DNA of 64,000 nt from Erpetoichthys calabaricus (lineage: Eukaryota > Chordata > Cladistia > Polypteriformes > Polypteridae): NCBI RefSeq assembly GCF_900747795.2, contig NC_041401.2:23275290-23339289 (forward strand), read 5' to 3'. A model generated the notes under the pieces. That model was not told the DNA's origin and did not search any database. It saw nothing but the letters and a program-made list of their open reading frames with translations. The stretch's first letter is position 1. Each line of letters starts with the position of its first letter. Position numbers and translations under genes: made by a program. Below are positions 46,201 through 57,325 of the stretch, one piece after another.

Positions 46201-47947
46201 CGTGTCTGCGTGGGTTTCCTCCGGGCGCTCCAGTTTCCTCCCACAGTCCAAAGACATGCAGGTTAGGTGGATTGGTGATTCTAAATTGGCCCTAGTGTGT
46301 GCTTGGTGTGTGGGTGTGTTTGTGTGTGTGTCCTGCGGTGGGTTGGCACCCTGCCTGGGATTGGTTCCCTGCCTTGTGCCCTGTGTTGGCTGGGATTGGC
46401 TCCAGCAGACCCCCGTGACCCTGTATTCGGATTCAGCGGGTTGGAAAATGGATGGATGGATATTCCTGTGTTCCCTTTATGATACTCAAGTTTTATTCTC
46501 TTTTATACTCTTCTCTGAAAAGTAACAGATATATTGGTGTTACATTATGAAAAAAGTGTAAAAATGGTATTTTGGATTACAATGCAAATGTGTTGCTTCC
46601 TCTTTTTATTTATTTTTTCTTCTTTGACTCTTTATGGTAATGTTTCATTTAATTATTGTGCGTTTTTAAATGTGTGTGTGTGTAGTACTATGTCCAGAAT
46701 GGTATTTATGTTGAGATAAAATGAAGTGCAGCATATATCTAGCAGCAGAGTTTATTGTGCAGTACCTCTGTGTCCCAAGCATGGAAATCCAGACCTCTTT
46801 CAGAAGCTCACCAACTCTATTCCACAACTTGCTAGCAGATCATAGCCCATCTTAAAAAGCATATTAAACACTTTGTTAAATTTGAGATATTGTACAATGC
46901 CTTGATTTCGGCATTCTAGCTGTAATTTTGATGGGCAGGATGACTTTGCATCCATGATCCATCACTCATTTGAATGTGTCTCACTTGATGCATTGGCATT
47001 GTCAATTTTTAAAAAATTTTTTTTTTTTAAATAAATAAAAACTTCACCTATGCTTACCATTTGCTTATGTATTTTCATAAACAGGTTGTTTTAAATTTGT
47101 TTTTTCATATCTGGCTTATTCCTTTTTGTTTGAAACTTGCTCCATAATGACGATGATGATTATTTATAAATTATGATTCAAAATACAGCAGACCGTCTTC
47201 TGTTCAAGCAGCTGTGCTGGATGTATGTCACTCATCTTTTCAGATCTCTGCATTGCTTCACTGTAGAAGCATGTATTACGTTTAAATCCTTGATGCTTGC
47301 CTACAGAGTAGTTGGTGGGTCTGCACCTATATAATTTGAGATACTTGTGAGATCCTGTGCTCCTTCTCACCCACACTGGTCTGCTGATTAATGGTGTCTG
47401 GTGATGCCATCTCTGCATGGCATTGAATCTCAATCCAGACTCTGTTCATATGTAACTCTTAGCTGGTAGAATAAGATGCCCACCTCCATCTGAACCTCTT
47501 ACTTCCTCAATGTGTTTAAGAAGTGTTTGAAGACTGTCTTGCTTGGTGCATTTCTGTCTAACTTATTCAAGTTGTTAGGGGTTTGTATCCATGGATGGGT
47601 AACAAAGTTTGCATTTTGTTCTGAGCTCTTCTCTTGTGATGATCAGTTTTCTAATCTTGTCTCTCAGACTGATGTTTACTCGATTATATTGACCTCTTTT
47701 GTAAGGCCTTTTTGGATAAAAATGTCTGCTAAGCAAATCAATCTAAATGTACAATAGAATTATTACAATTGAAACAATTAAAATAATACATTTTCATAAA
47801 ATATTTTTTCTTCTGCCTCCAGTGACATCATCTGATCCAGAACTTGAAGTTATGTCACAACTTGAAAGCAAATTACATGAAACCAACAACTTCTCTGCAT
47901 TTCTTGCCAATGTCAGAAAACAGTTTGTTGCTTCATCTGAAAGTTGA
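37103..47947 (+). CDS. SPC25: SPC25, kinetochore protein Spc25 (NDC80 complex), six coding exons
   Basis: Joined CDS is 37103-37256, 37340-37405, 40258-40404, 44985-45089, 45835-45933 and 47823-47947, giving 231 residues (human about 224). Every junction has AG acceptor and GT donor, and all five introns are phase 1. Spc25 pairs with Spc24 and forms the inner, centromere-facing end of the NDC80 complex that ties kinetochores to spindle microtubules. Residues 1 to about 150 are charged and lysine/glutamate-rich, as expected for the coiled coil. From about residue 150 the globular RWD-like domain follows, with [17 protein letters not shown] and, near the end, [12 protein letters not shown], which matches the vertebrate family almost residue for residue. 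The start at 37103 lies 7 bases after an acceptor, so a 5' non-coding exon lies upstream. No break is seen; the gene looks functional. Its introns are filled with transposons. Confidence 0.96.
37340..37405 (+). CDS. SPC25: SPC25 second coding exon (residues 52-73)
   Basis: A 66-base exon after the acceptor ttattacag. It encodes [18 protein letters not shown] and neighbouring coiled-coil residues, and ends at atg|gtgagg in phase 1. The preceding intron is only 83 bases. Confidence 0.92.
37527..38060 (-). mobile_element. Solo LTR (LTR retrotransposon or endogenous retrovirus)
   Basis: 534 bp, with TG...CA ends and a 4-bp target duplication ATAC (37523-37526, 38061-38064). On the - strand it starts TGTGGCGAATGGCC, has a TATA box (GGCTATAAAAAGGG), an AATAAA signal, and ends CGCCTTGTTACA. 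Same family as 51087-51622 and 61757-62378. It lies in an SPC25 intron, opposite to transcription. No internal coding part is present. Confidence 0.85.
38061..40257. other. SPC25: SPC25 intron, mostly unannotated
   Basis: Past the LTR this intron is AT-rich. A GC-rich patch at 39290-39545 (GCAGCAGCAGCAGAAAGCCAG, CCCCGGGGGGAGGGGGTGGG) followed by AAATAAAATT looks like a retroposed or GC-rich mobile insert but matches nothing I know. Confidence 0.4.
40258..40404 (+). CDS. SPC25: SPC25 third coding exon (residues 74-122)
   Basis: Follows the polypyrimidine acceptor ttttttaag and ends at aagg|gtatgg. It encodes coiled coil ([19 protein letters not shown], later [14 protein letters not shown]). 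The 2.85-kb intron before it contains a solo LTR at 37527-38060. Confidence 0.93.
40553..40855 (+). mobile_element. Tc1/mariner-type 5' fragment (fourth family)
   Basis: CACTGATCAGCCACATCATT, GGCACCTGTCAAGAGTTGGG, ATATATTAGGCAGCAAGTGA and GTTCCTGGTATGCAGTGGTT follow a widespread fish Tc1-like element from its terminus into the start of the transposase. The rest is missing. In an SPC25 intron. Confidence 0.75.
40856..43744. other. SPC25: SPC25 intron, AT-rich
   Basis: Apart from the dispersed repeat at 41.95-42.43 kb, no gene or element is recognised. Confidence 0.45.
41950..42430. repeat. Unclassified dispersed repeat, copy 3
   Basis: TTCACAATCAAGGTATACATTA, TTTTGTTCTAAATTGGAAC, ATACATCTGTTTTTCAAG and GAGTGTTATCAGG line up in order with 6.40-6.62 kb. 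Non-coding. Confidence 0.5.
43750..44300 (-). mobile_element. RTE-type LINE fragment
   Basis: The - strand frame has [40 protein letters not shown] and [18 protein letters not shown], the RT C-terminal region of RTE-like LINEs (CFDP2-type). Downstream, 44050-43800 still resembles the GRPKRFMDV-type end. Truncated, in an SPC25 intron. Confidence 0.8.
44301..44984. other. SPC25: SPC25 intron, no feature seen
   Basis: AT-rich with poly(T) runs; ends in the acceptor before 44985. Confidence 0.5.
44985..45089 (+). CDS. SPC25: SPC25 fourth coding exon (residues 123-157)
   Basis: Acceptor aacttatag, donor catg|gtaact. It encodes [15 protein letters not shown] and [12 protein letters not shown], the end of the coiled coil leading into the globular head; it corresponds to SADLYKDRLGLEIRKIYG in human. 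Confidence 0.95.
45090..45834. other. SPC25: SPC25 intron, no feature seen
   Basis: Contains a 20-base A run at about 45598-45618, perhaps an old retroposon tail. Confidence 0.5.
45835..45933 (+). CDS. SPC25: SPC25 fifth coding exon (residues 158-190)
   Basis: Acceptor tttatatag, donor aaag|gtaaaa. It encodes [20 protein letters not shown] and the next strand, the most conserved part of the Spc25 globular domain (human [20 protein letters not shown]). Confidence 0.96.
46139..46459 (+). repeat. tRNA-type SINE in SPC25 intron, with target duplication
   Basis: Flanked by ATATTCCTGTG at 46128-46138 and 46460-46470. The head is short (starts TCGCAGTGGTAGCGCTGCTG), box B is GGGTTCGCTTCCCG, tail TGGATGGATGG. 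The start lacks the GGGCGGCACGG of the 32-kb copy. Confidence 0.93.
47140..47756 (+). mobile_element. LINE 3'-end fragment
   Basis: AAGTGTTTGAAGACTGTCTTG and the terminal CTTTTTGGATAAAAATGTCT, then GCTAAGCAAATCAATCTAAATG, is the typical 3' end of a fish LINE (GGATAAAAGCGTCTGCTAAATG). Upstream, remnants of RT C-terminal frames. Ends about 60 bases before the last SPC25 exon. Confidence 0.6.
47823..47947 (+). CDS. SPC25: SPC25 last coding exon (residues 191-231) and stop
   Basis: Acceptor ttctgcctccag. It encodes the C-terminal helix with [15 protein letters not shown], the family hallmark, and ends at TGA 47945-47947. ATTAAA motifs at about 47979 and 48136 are possible poly(A) signals, so the 3' UTR is probably short and ends before the L2 debris at 48.2 kb. 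Confidence 0.96.
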
Positions 47948-48221
47948 ACTTTACAATAGATTTTAGGTTCTATCTTTATTAAAATATTTAAACAGTTAAT
48001 ATTGTGATTTGGTGGAAAAAAAACATTTCATTTTTATAAGGCAGTAAAATGGGCATCTTTTGGTATTGAGTTTAGAAACATTGCTACTAGTGCTTGATAT
48101 CTTGATTCTTTTAGTGTAAGTGCATGCTTTTTATTATTATTAAAGTATGTCTGTGTTCAGATTCTCTGTTAACTCATTTAATATACGACTATGGTATTCA
48201 AAAGAGTTGTTACAGTTTACT

Positions 48222-48372
48222 AGATAGACAGATAGATACTTTATTAATCCCAAGGGGAAATTCACATACTCCAGCAGCAGCATGCTGATAAAGAAAATAT
48301 TAAATTAAAGAGTGATAACAATGCAGGTATACAGACAGACAATAACTTTGTATAATTTTAACGTTTACCACC
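48222..48372 (-). mobile_element. L2-like LINE 3' end, - strand arm
   Basis: TAGATACTTTATTAATCCCAAG through AACAATGCAGGTATACAG is the reverse complement of the L2 tail, nearly identical to 48908-49065. Confidence 0.85.
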
Positions 48373-48374
48373 CT

Positions 48375-49085
48375 GCCCCCCGTGATCATCAGAGGTGACT
48401 GTGTGCAGAGGGTGCAAACTTATAAATACCTGGGAGTGCAGCTGGATGATAAATTGGACTGGACTGCCAATACTGATGCTCTGTGTAAAAAAGGACCGAG
48501 CCGACTATACTTCCTTAGAAGGCTGGTGTCCTTCAACATCTGCAATAAGATGCTGCAGATGTTCTATCAGATGGTTGAGGCGAGCACCCTCTTCTACGCA
48601 GTGGTGTGCTGAGGAAGCAGCATAAAGAAGAGGGACGCCTCACGCCTGGACAAACTGGTAAGGAAGGCAGGCTGTATTGTAGGCACGGAGCTGGACAGTT
48701 TAACATCCATGGCAGAGCGATGGGCGCTGAGCAGGCTCCTGTCAATAATGGAGAATCCACCGCATCCACTAAACAGTGTCATCCCCAGACAGAGGAGCAG
48801 CTTCAGCGACAGACTGCTGTCAATGTCCTTCTCCACTGACAGACTGAGGAGATCGTTCCTCCACCACACTATGCGACTCTTCAATTCCACCCGGGGGGGG
48901 GGGGGGGGGGGGGGTAAATGTTAAAATTATACAAAGTTATTGTCTGTCTGTATACCTGCATTGTTCTCGGCATTGTTATCAGTCTTTAATTTAATATTGT
49001 TCTTTAACAGTATGCTGCTGCTGGAGTATGTGAATTTCCCCTTGGCATTAATAAAGCATCTATCTAACTGTCTATCTATCTCTCT
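48375..49085 (+). mobile_element. L2-like LINE 3' piece, + strand arm
   Basis: Frame 48382-48612 has RGDCVQRVQTYKYLGVQLDD and KLDWTANTDALCKKGPSRLY, the RT end also seen at 56.6 kb. A 23-base G run lies at 48893-48914, then the 3' UTR and ATCTATC tail. Inactive fragment. Confidence 0.88.
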
Positions 49086-49089
49086 AATT

Positions 49090-49590
49090 AGAATTACATA
49101 TCATTATACTTTTTCATAAGATTATTTATTCTGTAATTGCCTTTTTTTTTTTTTTTTTCAATTTGGAATAAATGGTATTGCATAAAATAGAGGTACATTC
49201 CATTATTTTTATATGGAAATCTATGTCTCTGCCATTATTGGGTGCGAGTCGGGGATCTACTGTGGGCAGGGCACTGGGCCATTGCAGAGCATAAACACAC
49301 TCATACTCAAGACTTGTGTCTTAGGATGTGTGAAGGCAATCGTTGTCCCTGGGGAAACCTCGCTGAGGCAGTAGTGCTAGCAGATACACAGCCCTGCTGT
49401 CAGAAAGAAAGATATATTGACAATTTATATTCAGATCATACAGTATAATACAAAATGGTTTGAAAGATGTAGCTAATATGTAAAAGGATAGAAATCTCCT
49501 AATTCAACAAATGGCAACACATCTTTCAGTACCTATAACAGCACCTAAATATTTTCTCTTCTTGTTCATTATACTCCCAAACTGCTTTTA
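49090..49590. other. Unannotated stretch
   Basis: No gene recognised; a short T run at 49142-49159 and CACACAC patches. Confidence 0.45.
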
Positions 49591-49594
49591 AAGA

Positions 49595-50400
49595 TTTTTT
49601 TTAATGTATTTTATTAATTTTTATTGTAATCATTCCATACAAATAGATCAATTTATAACCAAACAAATTAAAGACAAATCAAACCCCACCCCTGAGAAGG
49701 AGAGCTTAGCTAAAGGAGAATTGCTTAGGGCTTTTTAATAAGACCACATTAAGCAAAGGAAAGGGAGAAATAAATATCTATGTAAATAAGAGATGGAGAA
49801 GGGAATTAAATGCGGTAATAGTTATTTCTCTTATTCTAAAATAATTTGATCAGATCCTGCCAGGTTTTGAAAAAATTTTGTACAGATCCTCTAACTGAGA
49901 ATTTGATTTTTTCCAATTTCAAATAATATAAAACATCGGTTTCCCACTGACTTATCAGAGGAGACTTAGGATTCTTCCAATTTAACAAAATAAGTCTGCG
50001 TGCCACAAGTGTAGTGAATGCAATCACCGTTTGCTTGTCCTTTTCCACTTCAAGTCCGTCTGGAAGAACACCGAACACAGCTGTTAATGGGTTAGGAGGG
50101 ATTGTGACCCCAAGGCTGTCTGAAAGGCACTTAAAAATTTTTGTCCAAAATGATGTTAATTTGGTGCAGGCCCAGAACATGTGAAGCAGGAGCTTGGATG
50201 CAGCGTTCGCTGGTTGGATCTTGTCCTGGAAACATTTTGGACAGTTTTAAGCGAGACAGAAGAGTTTTGTTTTCTGTCCATTCTTGGTTATCAAAGGTTC
50301 TATAAGAGGCTCCAATTTTCTTGTTTTTTTATAAAGACAAAGATGACATCTACAATAATCGTTATTATTCTTATTTCTTTAAAAGGGTAGCAGGCAAAAT
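49595..50400 (-). mobile_element. L1/Tx1-type LINE, C-terminal end of ORF2
   Basis: The - strand frame 50180-49836: MFWACTKLTSFWTKIFKCLS, PLTAVFGVLPDGLE, ARRLILLNWKNPKSP and YYLKLEKIKFSVRGSVQNFF, then KTWQDL. This is the end of an L1-clade ORF2, after the cysteine motif. Upstream bases to about 50390 encode the CPKCFPGQDPTSERC-like piece in another frame. 5'-truncated. Confidence 0.8.
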
Positions 50401-50718
50401 CCTGCATTGACTTTAACCCAGCATAGTGTCTTAATTTTATACTGGGATAGAAAAAAATATACTTTTGTTGTGGTATTAGTGATAAAATGGGTATAAGTCG
50501 GTCTGTCTTGTTTCTTTAAAAAGATCTCCTATTTTAAAAGTATCTTATGTTGTTTTTATTCAATTTGTGGTACTTGAATGGGAACAAAAATAACCTGGTT
50601 GATGGATATACAAATTGTCAGGTGGCACTACAAATGTCCACACTTGGGAATCTGTATGAAACAACTGATCATGAATGGTCACGTTAGCTCCAAAATAGAG
50701 GAGTGCATCCTAAACACT

Positions 50719-52440
50719 AGGCCTGGGTAAAATTATCGATTTTCCAATTAATCGTTATTTATAATTTAAAAGATTCTATATTGATTCTTAAAGTCTTACG
50801 CTCGATCTTGTGAATCACTATCCTGATCAATTACTGTATGCTGATTTTTTTGCTTATGTTCGTTTTTGGTGTCTGATCCAGTTGCTAATGTTCCTGTTAA
50901 GGCATTCAACCGAAGAAGCACTTTACTCTCTCATTGGCACCTTCGACACTTAAATCAAAGGTGTGGACTTTACTACACGCACCCTTTAAATCAGTACAAA
51001 GACCAACTGGTTAAAAGCAAAGCCATATGTAAGCTGTGCAACTCAGAAAGTTAAGTATTGTAGCACAACATATTTTGAGAAAGCATTGTGGAGACTGGCT
51101 CGGACACAGACAGGCAGACACGCTCATGTCACCCAACACACGTTTATTTACATTATTTACATTGTCCATATTGTGCTCACAAACCCCAAAGTCCTGGCCA
51201 CAACACAATGCCTTCTCTCTCTTCAGGCCGCCTCCTTGCTGTCCTCCTGACATCATCTTTCTTCCTCCCGACTCTTGTCAATGACTGGAAGGAGGCGGCC
51301 CCTTTTATACACACCCGGATGTGCTCCAGGTGTTCCCCAGTGTGGCGGAAGTGTCAGCTGTGCACCTAGAAGCACTCCGGGTGTCCCTTCTTCTCTTCCC
51401 CCCCAGCACCTCTGGGTGTGGCGGAAGCGCTGGGGTCCAGTGTCCCCAAGGCATCAGGGCACCCGCTGTCGGTGGCCACGGGCCCCTACAGGGTAGAGCT
51501 TCCAAGCTCTGTACCCGTGGCCCCCAGTATGACCAGGGCGGACGCCCCCTCGCGTTCTGGAGGAGGAATGAGTTCTCCTCCTGGGCGTCCCGGCCGGGCA
51601 TGAACCCCGTCCGGGTGCCACAGCATTTATCCCAATGTCACCCCTAAATGTAATCTCAGTTGACATCCAATCAAATAGAGCCTAAGCAGTTTACACTGGA
51701 GACAGCAGATCGCTCCAAGCTTCCCTTCAATTCGCCTCACGCCCAAAAAGTAACAATCTATAGCAGTTTTTATCAATAAAGATAAGAGACCCTACACCGT
51801 TGCTGAAAATGAGGGCTTTCGACAAACGATACAGGTTTATAAACTGCAGTATGCTATACCAAATATAAAGCAAATGAGTGAAGTTATTGTACCGAAGAAA
51901 AGCATCACCATGTGTCTCAGGTCAGTGGAGAAAGATAAGATAAGATGTCACAACATTAAAAACGACGAGGCACCTGTGGCGGATTTGTTGTAGACAAGCA
52001 CACTACATGCCAGTCACAGCAGGAGCAACCTTGCTGCTTATATGCAGGGCTTCTGAGATGACTCGCTATTATTCCAAAAACCTTTCTAGCATTTCCAATA
52101 CACTCTTACATCGTGTGGCCACCTCAATCACAAGTTTGTGTGTTGGTAAGTCCAATAAATGTGGCTTCTCTTTAAGGACGTGGCTAAGCTGTACTGCTAT
52201 GGTGGAAACCGTTTACAATGTGCCTCACCTGGCAAAGCAAGTGGGCAATTGTTGGAATTTACAGAGCGGCCTGCGATACCAAAGTAAGTGTGTGTGGAAA
52301 CAGCCAACGTGGAGTAACTACACGCATCATATTCGCGTAGTTGTCAGTCATGATGACCCGTTCTTTTTCTTTTATGTTTCATTCATTCAGTGCCACTGTC
52401 AACAAGCATCAGCTTCCTTTTTGTCTTAAGGAGGAAATGT
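50719..52440 (+). mobile_element. hAT transposon relic (ZBED/Charlie-like) split by a solo LTR
   Basis: The left end CTAGGCCTGGGTAAAATTATCGATTTTCC resembles hAT termini of vertebrates. 51015-51070 encodes KSKAICKLCNSE and, one frame over, VKYCSTT, a BED zinc finger. After the LTR, 51780-51895 encodes FINKDKRPYTVAENEGFRQT and SEVIVPKK, typical of ZBED-type transposases. Catalytic C-terminal parts are not recognisable. Strongly decayed. Confidence 0.7.
51087..51622 (-). mobile_element. Solo LTR, same family as 37527-38060
   Basis: 536 bp, TG...CA ends, 4-bp target duplication GCAT (51083-51086, 51623-51626). On the - strand it starts TGTGGCACCCGGACGGGG and has a TATA-like GTATAAAAGGGG. It sits inside the BED-finger part of the hAT relic, so it is younger than that relic. 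No internal coding part. Confidence 0.85.
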
Positions 52441-52574
52441 GAGGATGCATTTTCGAGACTTGTTAACTGGACTGGTATAAGAGCAACTGAAGATACGTGT
52501 AACTTGTAGAATTATAGAAAGATATGCATCATCTCAGTGTATATTTAATTTTGACTGACTAATTCAAGATTGTT

Positions 52575-53110
52575 TTAAATATCCAACAAGGGAATAAATT
52601 TGACTAGCAGTTTAGTTGAAGGGTGTCTACATGAAGATTCGTAACACACAAATAGGTTATTGTCCTCGTCGTCTTGTTCTGTTACACCCATCACCTGCAT
52701 GTCCTCTCTCGCCACATCCATAAACCTTCTCTTAGGCCTTCCTCTTTTCCTCTTCCCTGGCAGCTCTATCTTTAAATATCCTTCTCCCAATATACCCAGC
52801 ATCTCTCTTCTGCACATGACCAAACCAACGCAATCTCGCCTCTCTGACTTTGTCTCCCAACCGTCCAACTTGAGCTGACCCTCTAATGTCCTCATTTCTA
52901 ATCCTGTCCATCCTCGTCACACCCAATGCAAATCTTAGTATCTTTAACTCTGCCACCTCCAGCTCTGTCTTCTGTTTTTTGGTCAGTGCCACCGTCTCTA
53001 GCCGTCCCCTTCCAGTTAATCTCTTGCACACACAAAATAACCTTCCTTCTCTCCCCTTACCAGTCATACTGCCAACATTCAAAATTCCTACCTTCAGTTC
53101 CACTCTCTTT
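52575..53110 (-). mobile_element. RTE-type LINE fragment, RT C terminus
   Basis: The frames have KQKTELEVAELKILRFALGV, TRMDRIRNEDIRGSAQVGRL, GDKVREARLRWFGHVQKRDA and GYIGRR, then [20 protein letters not shown]. Same LINE type as at 43.75 kb. Broken between frames. Confidence 0.88.
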
Positions 53111-53394
53111 ACCTTCCTCCTCTCCTCCTGCCTCTGGACACTTGTCTCCCCCCCCTCTTCTTCTCCTTCTTTGGCCTCCTTCTTTGATCATTCCACTCCA
53201 TCCCCCTAATAATGTCATTATTCCTGATGGTGTAGTGGCCAATGTCCCTGCTGTGATTCATTTTTTACTTTTGTGGTGCGTGATTAACCTCTGTTAGTAG
53301 CATATTGTGTGTGTGTCAGTATGGTGGATGTGAAAGGCATGGGGGGGGGCGGAAGGACAGATTTTCTTGCCTGGGACACCAAATAGGTCAGAAA

Positions 53395-53705
53395 CGGCCC
53401 TGAACCCAGAAGTACCTCCAGCAGGCTATGCCTTAGCACCGTCCTGGGTCCCAAAATCAAAGAAACAGCTTAACCTCATCCAGGTGCGTTAGAGTCGGGT
53501 GTGGAGGACGGGCGAAGCTCGCCTGGAGGAGTGGAAGGAGAGAGGAAAAGAGAAGAGTAAGAATTGTGTTGTGTTTGTACCCCAGTCGAAGCCTTTTTCA
53601 AGTATTTCTGGAAACTTTTTTTTTTATTATACCAGGACATGTGTTGTGGCTGCTATGCCTCCTGGTGGTCACACTGTATATATGAAGACCACAATAAAAA
53701 CTATT
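53395..53705 (+). mobile_element. Possible LTR-like fossil
   Basis: Stretch GTGTGGAGGACGGGCGAAGC, GGAGTGGAAGGAGAGAGG and a late CACAATAAAAACTATTTGCT resemble the R-U5 side of the 61.8-kb LTR (GGTGTGGAGGAGAGATTTG). Left end not found. Weak call. Confidence 0.25.
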
Positions 53706-53836
53706 TGCTGTTGTCATACTATGGCGCAGGGGTCGCCAAGTCCGGTCCTGGAGGACCACCATGGCTGCAGTTTTTCATTCTAACCCTTTTTAATGAGTGC
53801 CCTGTTTGAGCTTCTAATTAACTTCTTGTGAATTTA

Positions 53837-53955
53837 TCCATTCTCCAACCCCGCTGAATCCGAACACAGGGTCATGGGGGTCTGCTGGAGCCAATCCCAG
53901 CCAACACAGGGCTCAAGGCAGGAACCAATCCCGGGCAGGGCGCCAACCCATCGCA
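53837..53955 (-). repeat. tRNA-type SINE, short 3' fragment
   Basis: Flanked by TTCTTGTGAATTTA (53823-53836) and TTCTTGTGAATTCA (53956-53969). Holds only the last about 120 bases of the SINE. Confidence 0.88.
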
Positions 53956-54348
53956 TTCTTGTGAATTCATTTTAATTGAATTGCTTTTTTAAGATTTGTT
54001 CCCCTGAATTGCTTCCTTTCTTTCCTTAAATGGCACCCAAACAGAAATGAAATGTGAAGTGAGTGAGCTGACAGAAGACCAACTGAGTCAGGGCCTCAAA
54101 CTCCAACCAGTTACTTAATGAGATGCCGAGTCTTGTCGTTAATTAAACTCGTTCTTTAACTCTGTGGCTTGTTGCTGCTTTTGTGGTGTATTAGCAGACA
54201 TTTGTGAAATTGTTGATTTTCTCTTTTCTGTGAAAATGTTTTGTGGACCTGAGCAGATCGACATTCCTGAGAACTTCACCTTTCTTTATTTTCAGATATT
54301 GTATGATGGACACCAGTTGTTTTGGTTCATTTTGTATATCATGATTGT

Positions 54349-54962
54349 CAGTCAGTCATTCTCCAGAGCACAAGGCAGGAAACAAACCCCGAGCAGGGCG
54401 CCAGCCCACCGCAGGGCACACACACACCAAGCCCACATCCATCCATCCATTATCCAACCCGCTGAATCCGAACACAGGGTCACGGGGGTCTGCTGGAACC
54501 AATCCCAGCCAACACAGGGCACAAGGCAGGAACCAATCCCGGGCAGGGTACCAACCCACCGCAGGACACACACAAACACACCAAGCACACACTACGGCCA
54601 ATTTAGAATCGCCAATCCACCTAACCTGCATGTCTTTGGACTGTGGGAGGAAACCAGAGCACCCGGAGGAAACCCACACAGACACGGGGAGAACATGCAA
54701 ACTCCACGCAAGGAGGACCCGGGAAGCAAACCCCGGTCCCCAGGTCTCCCAACTGCGAGGCAGCAGCGCTACCACCAAGCCCACACTAGGGACAATTTAG
54801 GATCGCCAATACACCTAACCTGCATGTCTTTAGACTGTGGGAGGAAACCCTCACAGACACGGGGAGAACATGCAAACTCCATGCAGGGAGGACCCAGGAA
54901 GCGAACCCGGATCTCCTAACTGCGAGGCAGCATCACTACCGCTGCGCCACCATGCCACCCTC
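54349..54962 (-). repeat. tRNA-type SINE, outer copy, split
   Basis: Flanked by TCATGATTGT at 54339-54348 and 54963-54972. The tail is of the GTCAGTCAGTCATTC type; the tRNA-like head reads GCGAGGCAGCATCACTACCG at 54923-54942. Interrupted by 54438-54772. Confidence 0.85.
54438..54772 (-). repeat. tRNA-type SINE, inner copy inserted in the outer one
   Basis: The 13-bp CACCAAGCCCACA is duplicated at 54425-54437 and 54773-54785. It carries the CATCCATCCATCCATTATCC tail and runs up to GCGAGGCAGCAGCGCTAC of the head. Confidence 0.88.
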
Positions 54963-55194
54963 TCATGATTGTTTGTCTGCTAGTTAAGGAAAAAGAAACA
55001 ATTAAGGGGTCTGAGTCTTCAAGAACAAATCAATTAAAATTAGTTCAAAAGAAGTGAATTAGCAGCAAAAACAGGTCACTCATTAAGAAAAGGGTTAGAA
55101 TGAAAACCTGCAGCCACGGTGGTCCTCCAGGACTGGAGCTGTAGACCCCTGCTATGGAGTGATGCAATAGACCGATATTTTCATTACTGAATTA

Positions 55195-55672
55195 ATTCTT
55201 TACATTTATATAGCACTTCCATCGCTACTGAAAGCACTTTACACCACTTCAACTACCACCAATGTGATGGCAGCCATTTTTGCACCAGTATGCTCACCAC
55301 ACATTAGCTGTTAGGCAGTGAAGTGGTGAGAGCAGGGTGATTAGGGGGCCAGAATGACTGAGGCCATGGTGGGTAACTTAGTCTGGACATCGGGATACAC
55401 CCTACTCTTTACGACGGATGCCCCGGAATCTTTTATGACCACAGAGAGTCACGACTTTAGTTTTACATCTCATCCAAATGACGGTGCCATTTTTACAGCA
55501 CGGTGTCCCTGTCACTGCACTGGGGTATTGGAATTCACACAAAGACCACAGGATAAGCGCCCCCTGCTGGCCTCACCAACACCTAAGCTTTTCCTAGATG
55601 GTCTCCCATCCAAGTAGTGGCTGGGCCTGAAGATGCTTTGCTTCAGGTGAATGACCTGTTGTGAAGTGCGGG
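55195..55672 (-). repeat. 5S rRNA-derived SINE, - strand
   Basis: The reverse complement reads TACTTGGATGGGAGACCATC (55598-55617), identical in most positions to the 5S rRNA internal control region, preceded by CACCTGAAGCAAAGCATCTTC. The body and AAGTGCTATATAAATGTAAA tail follow toward 55200. Confidence 0.85.
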
Positions 55673-55734
55673 TGGTATGGCTGCTGGATTAATCTTCAAG
55701 CTTCAGTTGCCTCGTGTTACCCACAATTACAGCA

Positions 55735-57325
<1,591 letters not shown>

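Larger units (their letters stand above)
53727..55151. mobile_element. hAT-like MITE hosting SINE insertions
   Basis: Ends CAGGGGTCGCCAAGTCCGGT and CTGGAGCTGTAGACCCCTG are inverted. 8-bp target duplication CTATGGCG/CTATGGAG (53719-53726, 55152-55159), one mismatch. Interior palindromic, AT-rich, non-coding. Contains SINEs at 53837 and 54349. Confidence 0.85.

Noticed and set aside
51305-51666. Several overlapping frames of 70-108 codons
   Set aside because: GC-rich solo LTR sequence; no protein family.
54164-54919. 251-codon + strand frame
   Set aside because: Reads through two nested SINEs in antisense; the residues are translated SINE sequence seen in three other places.
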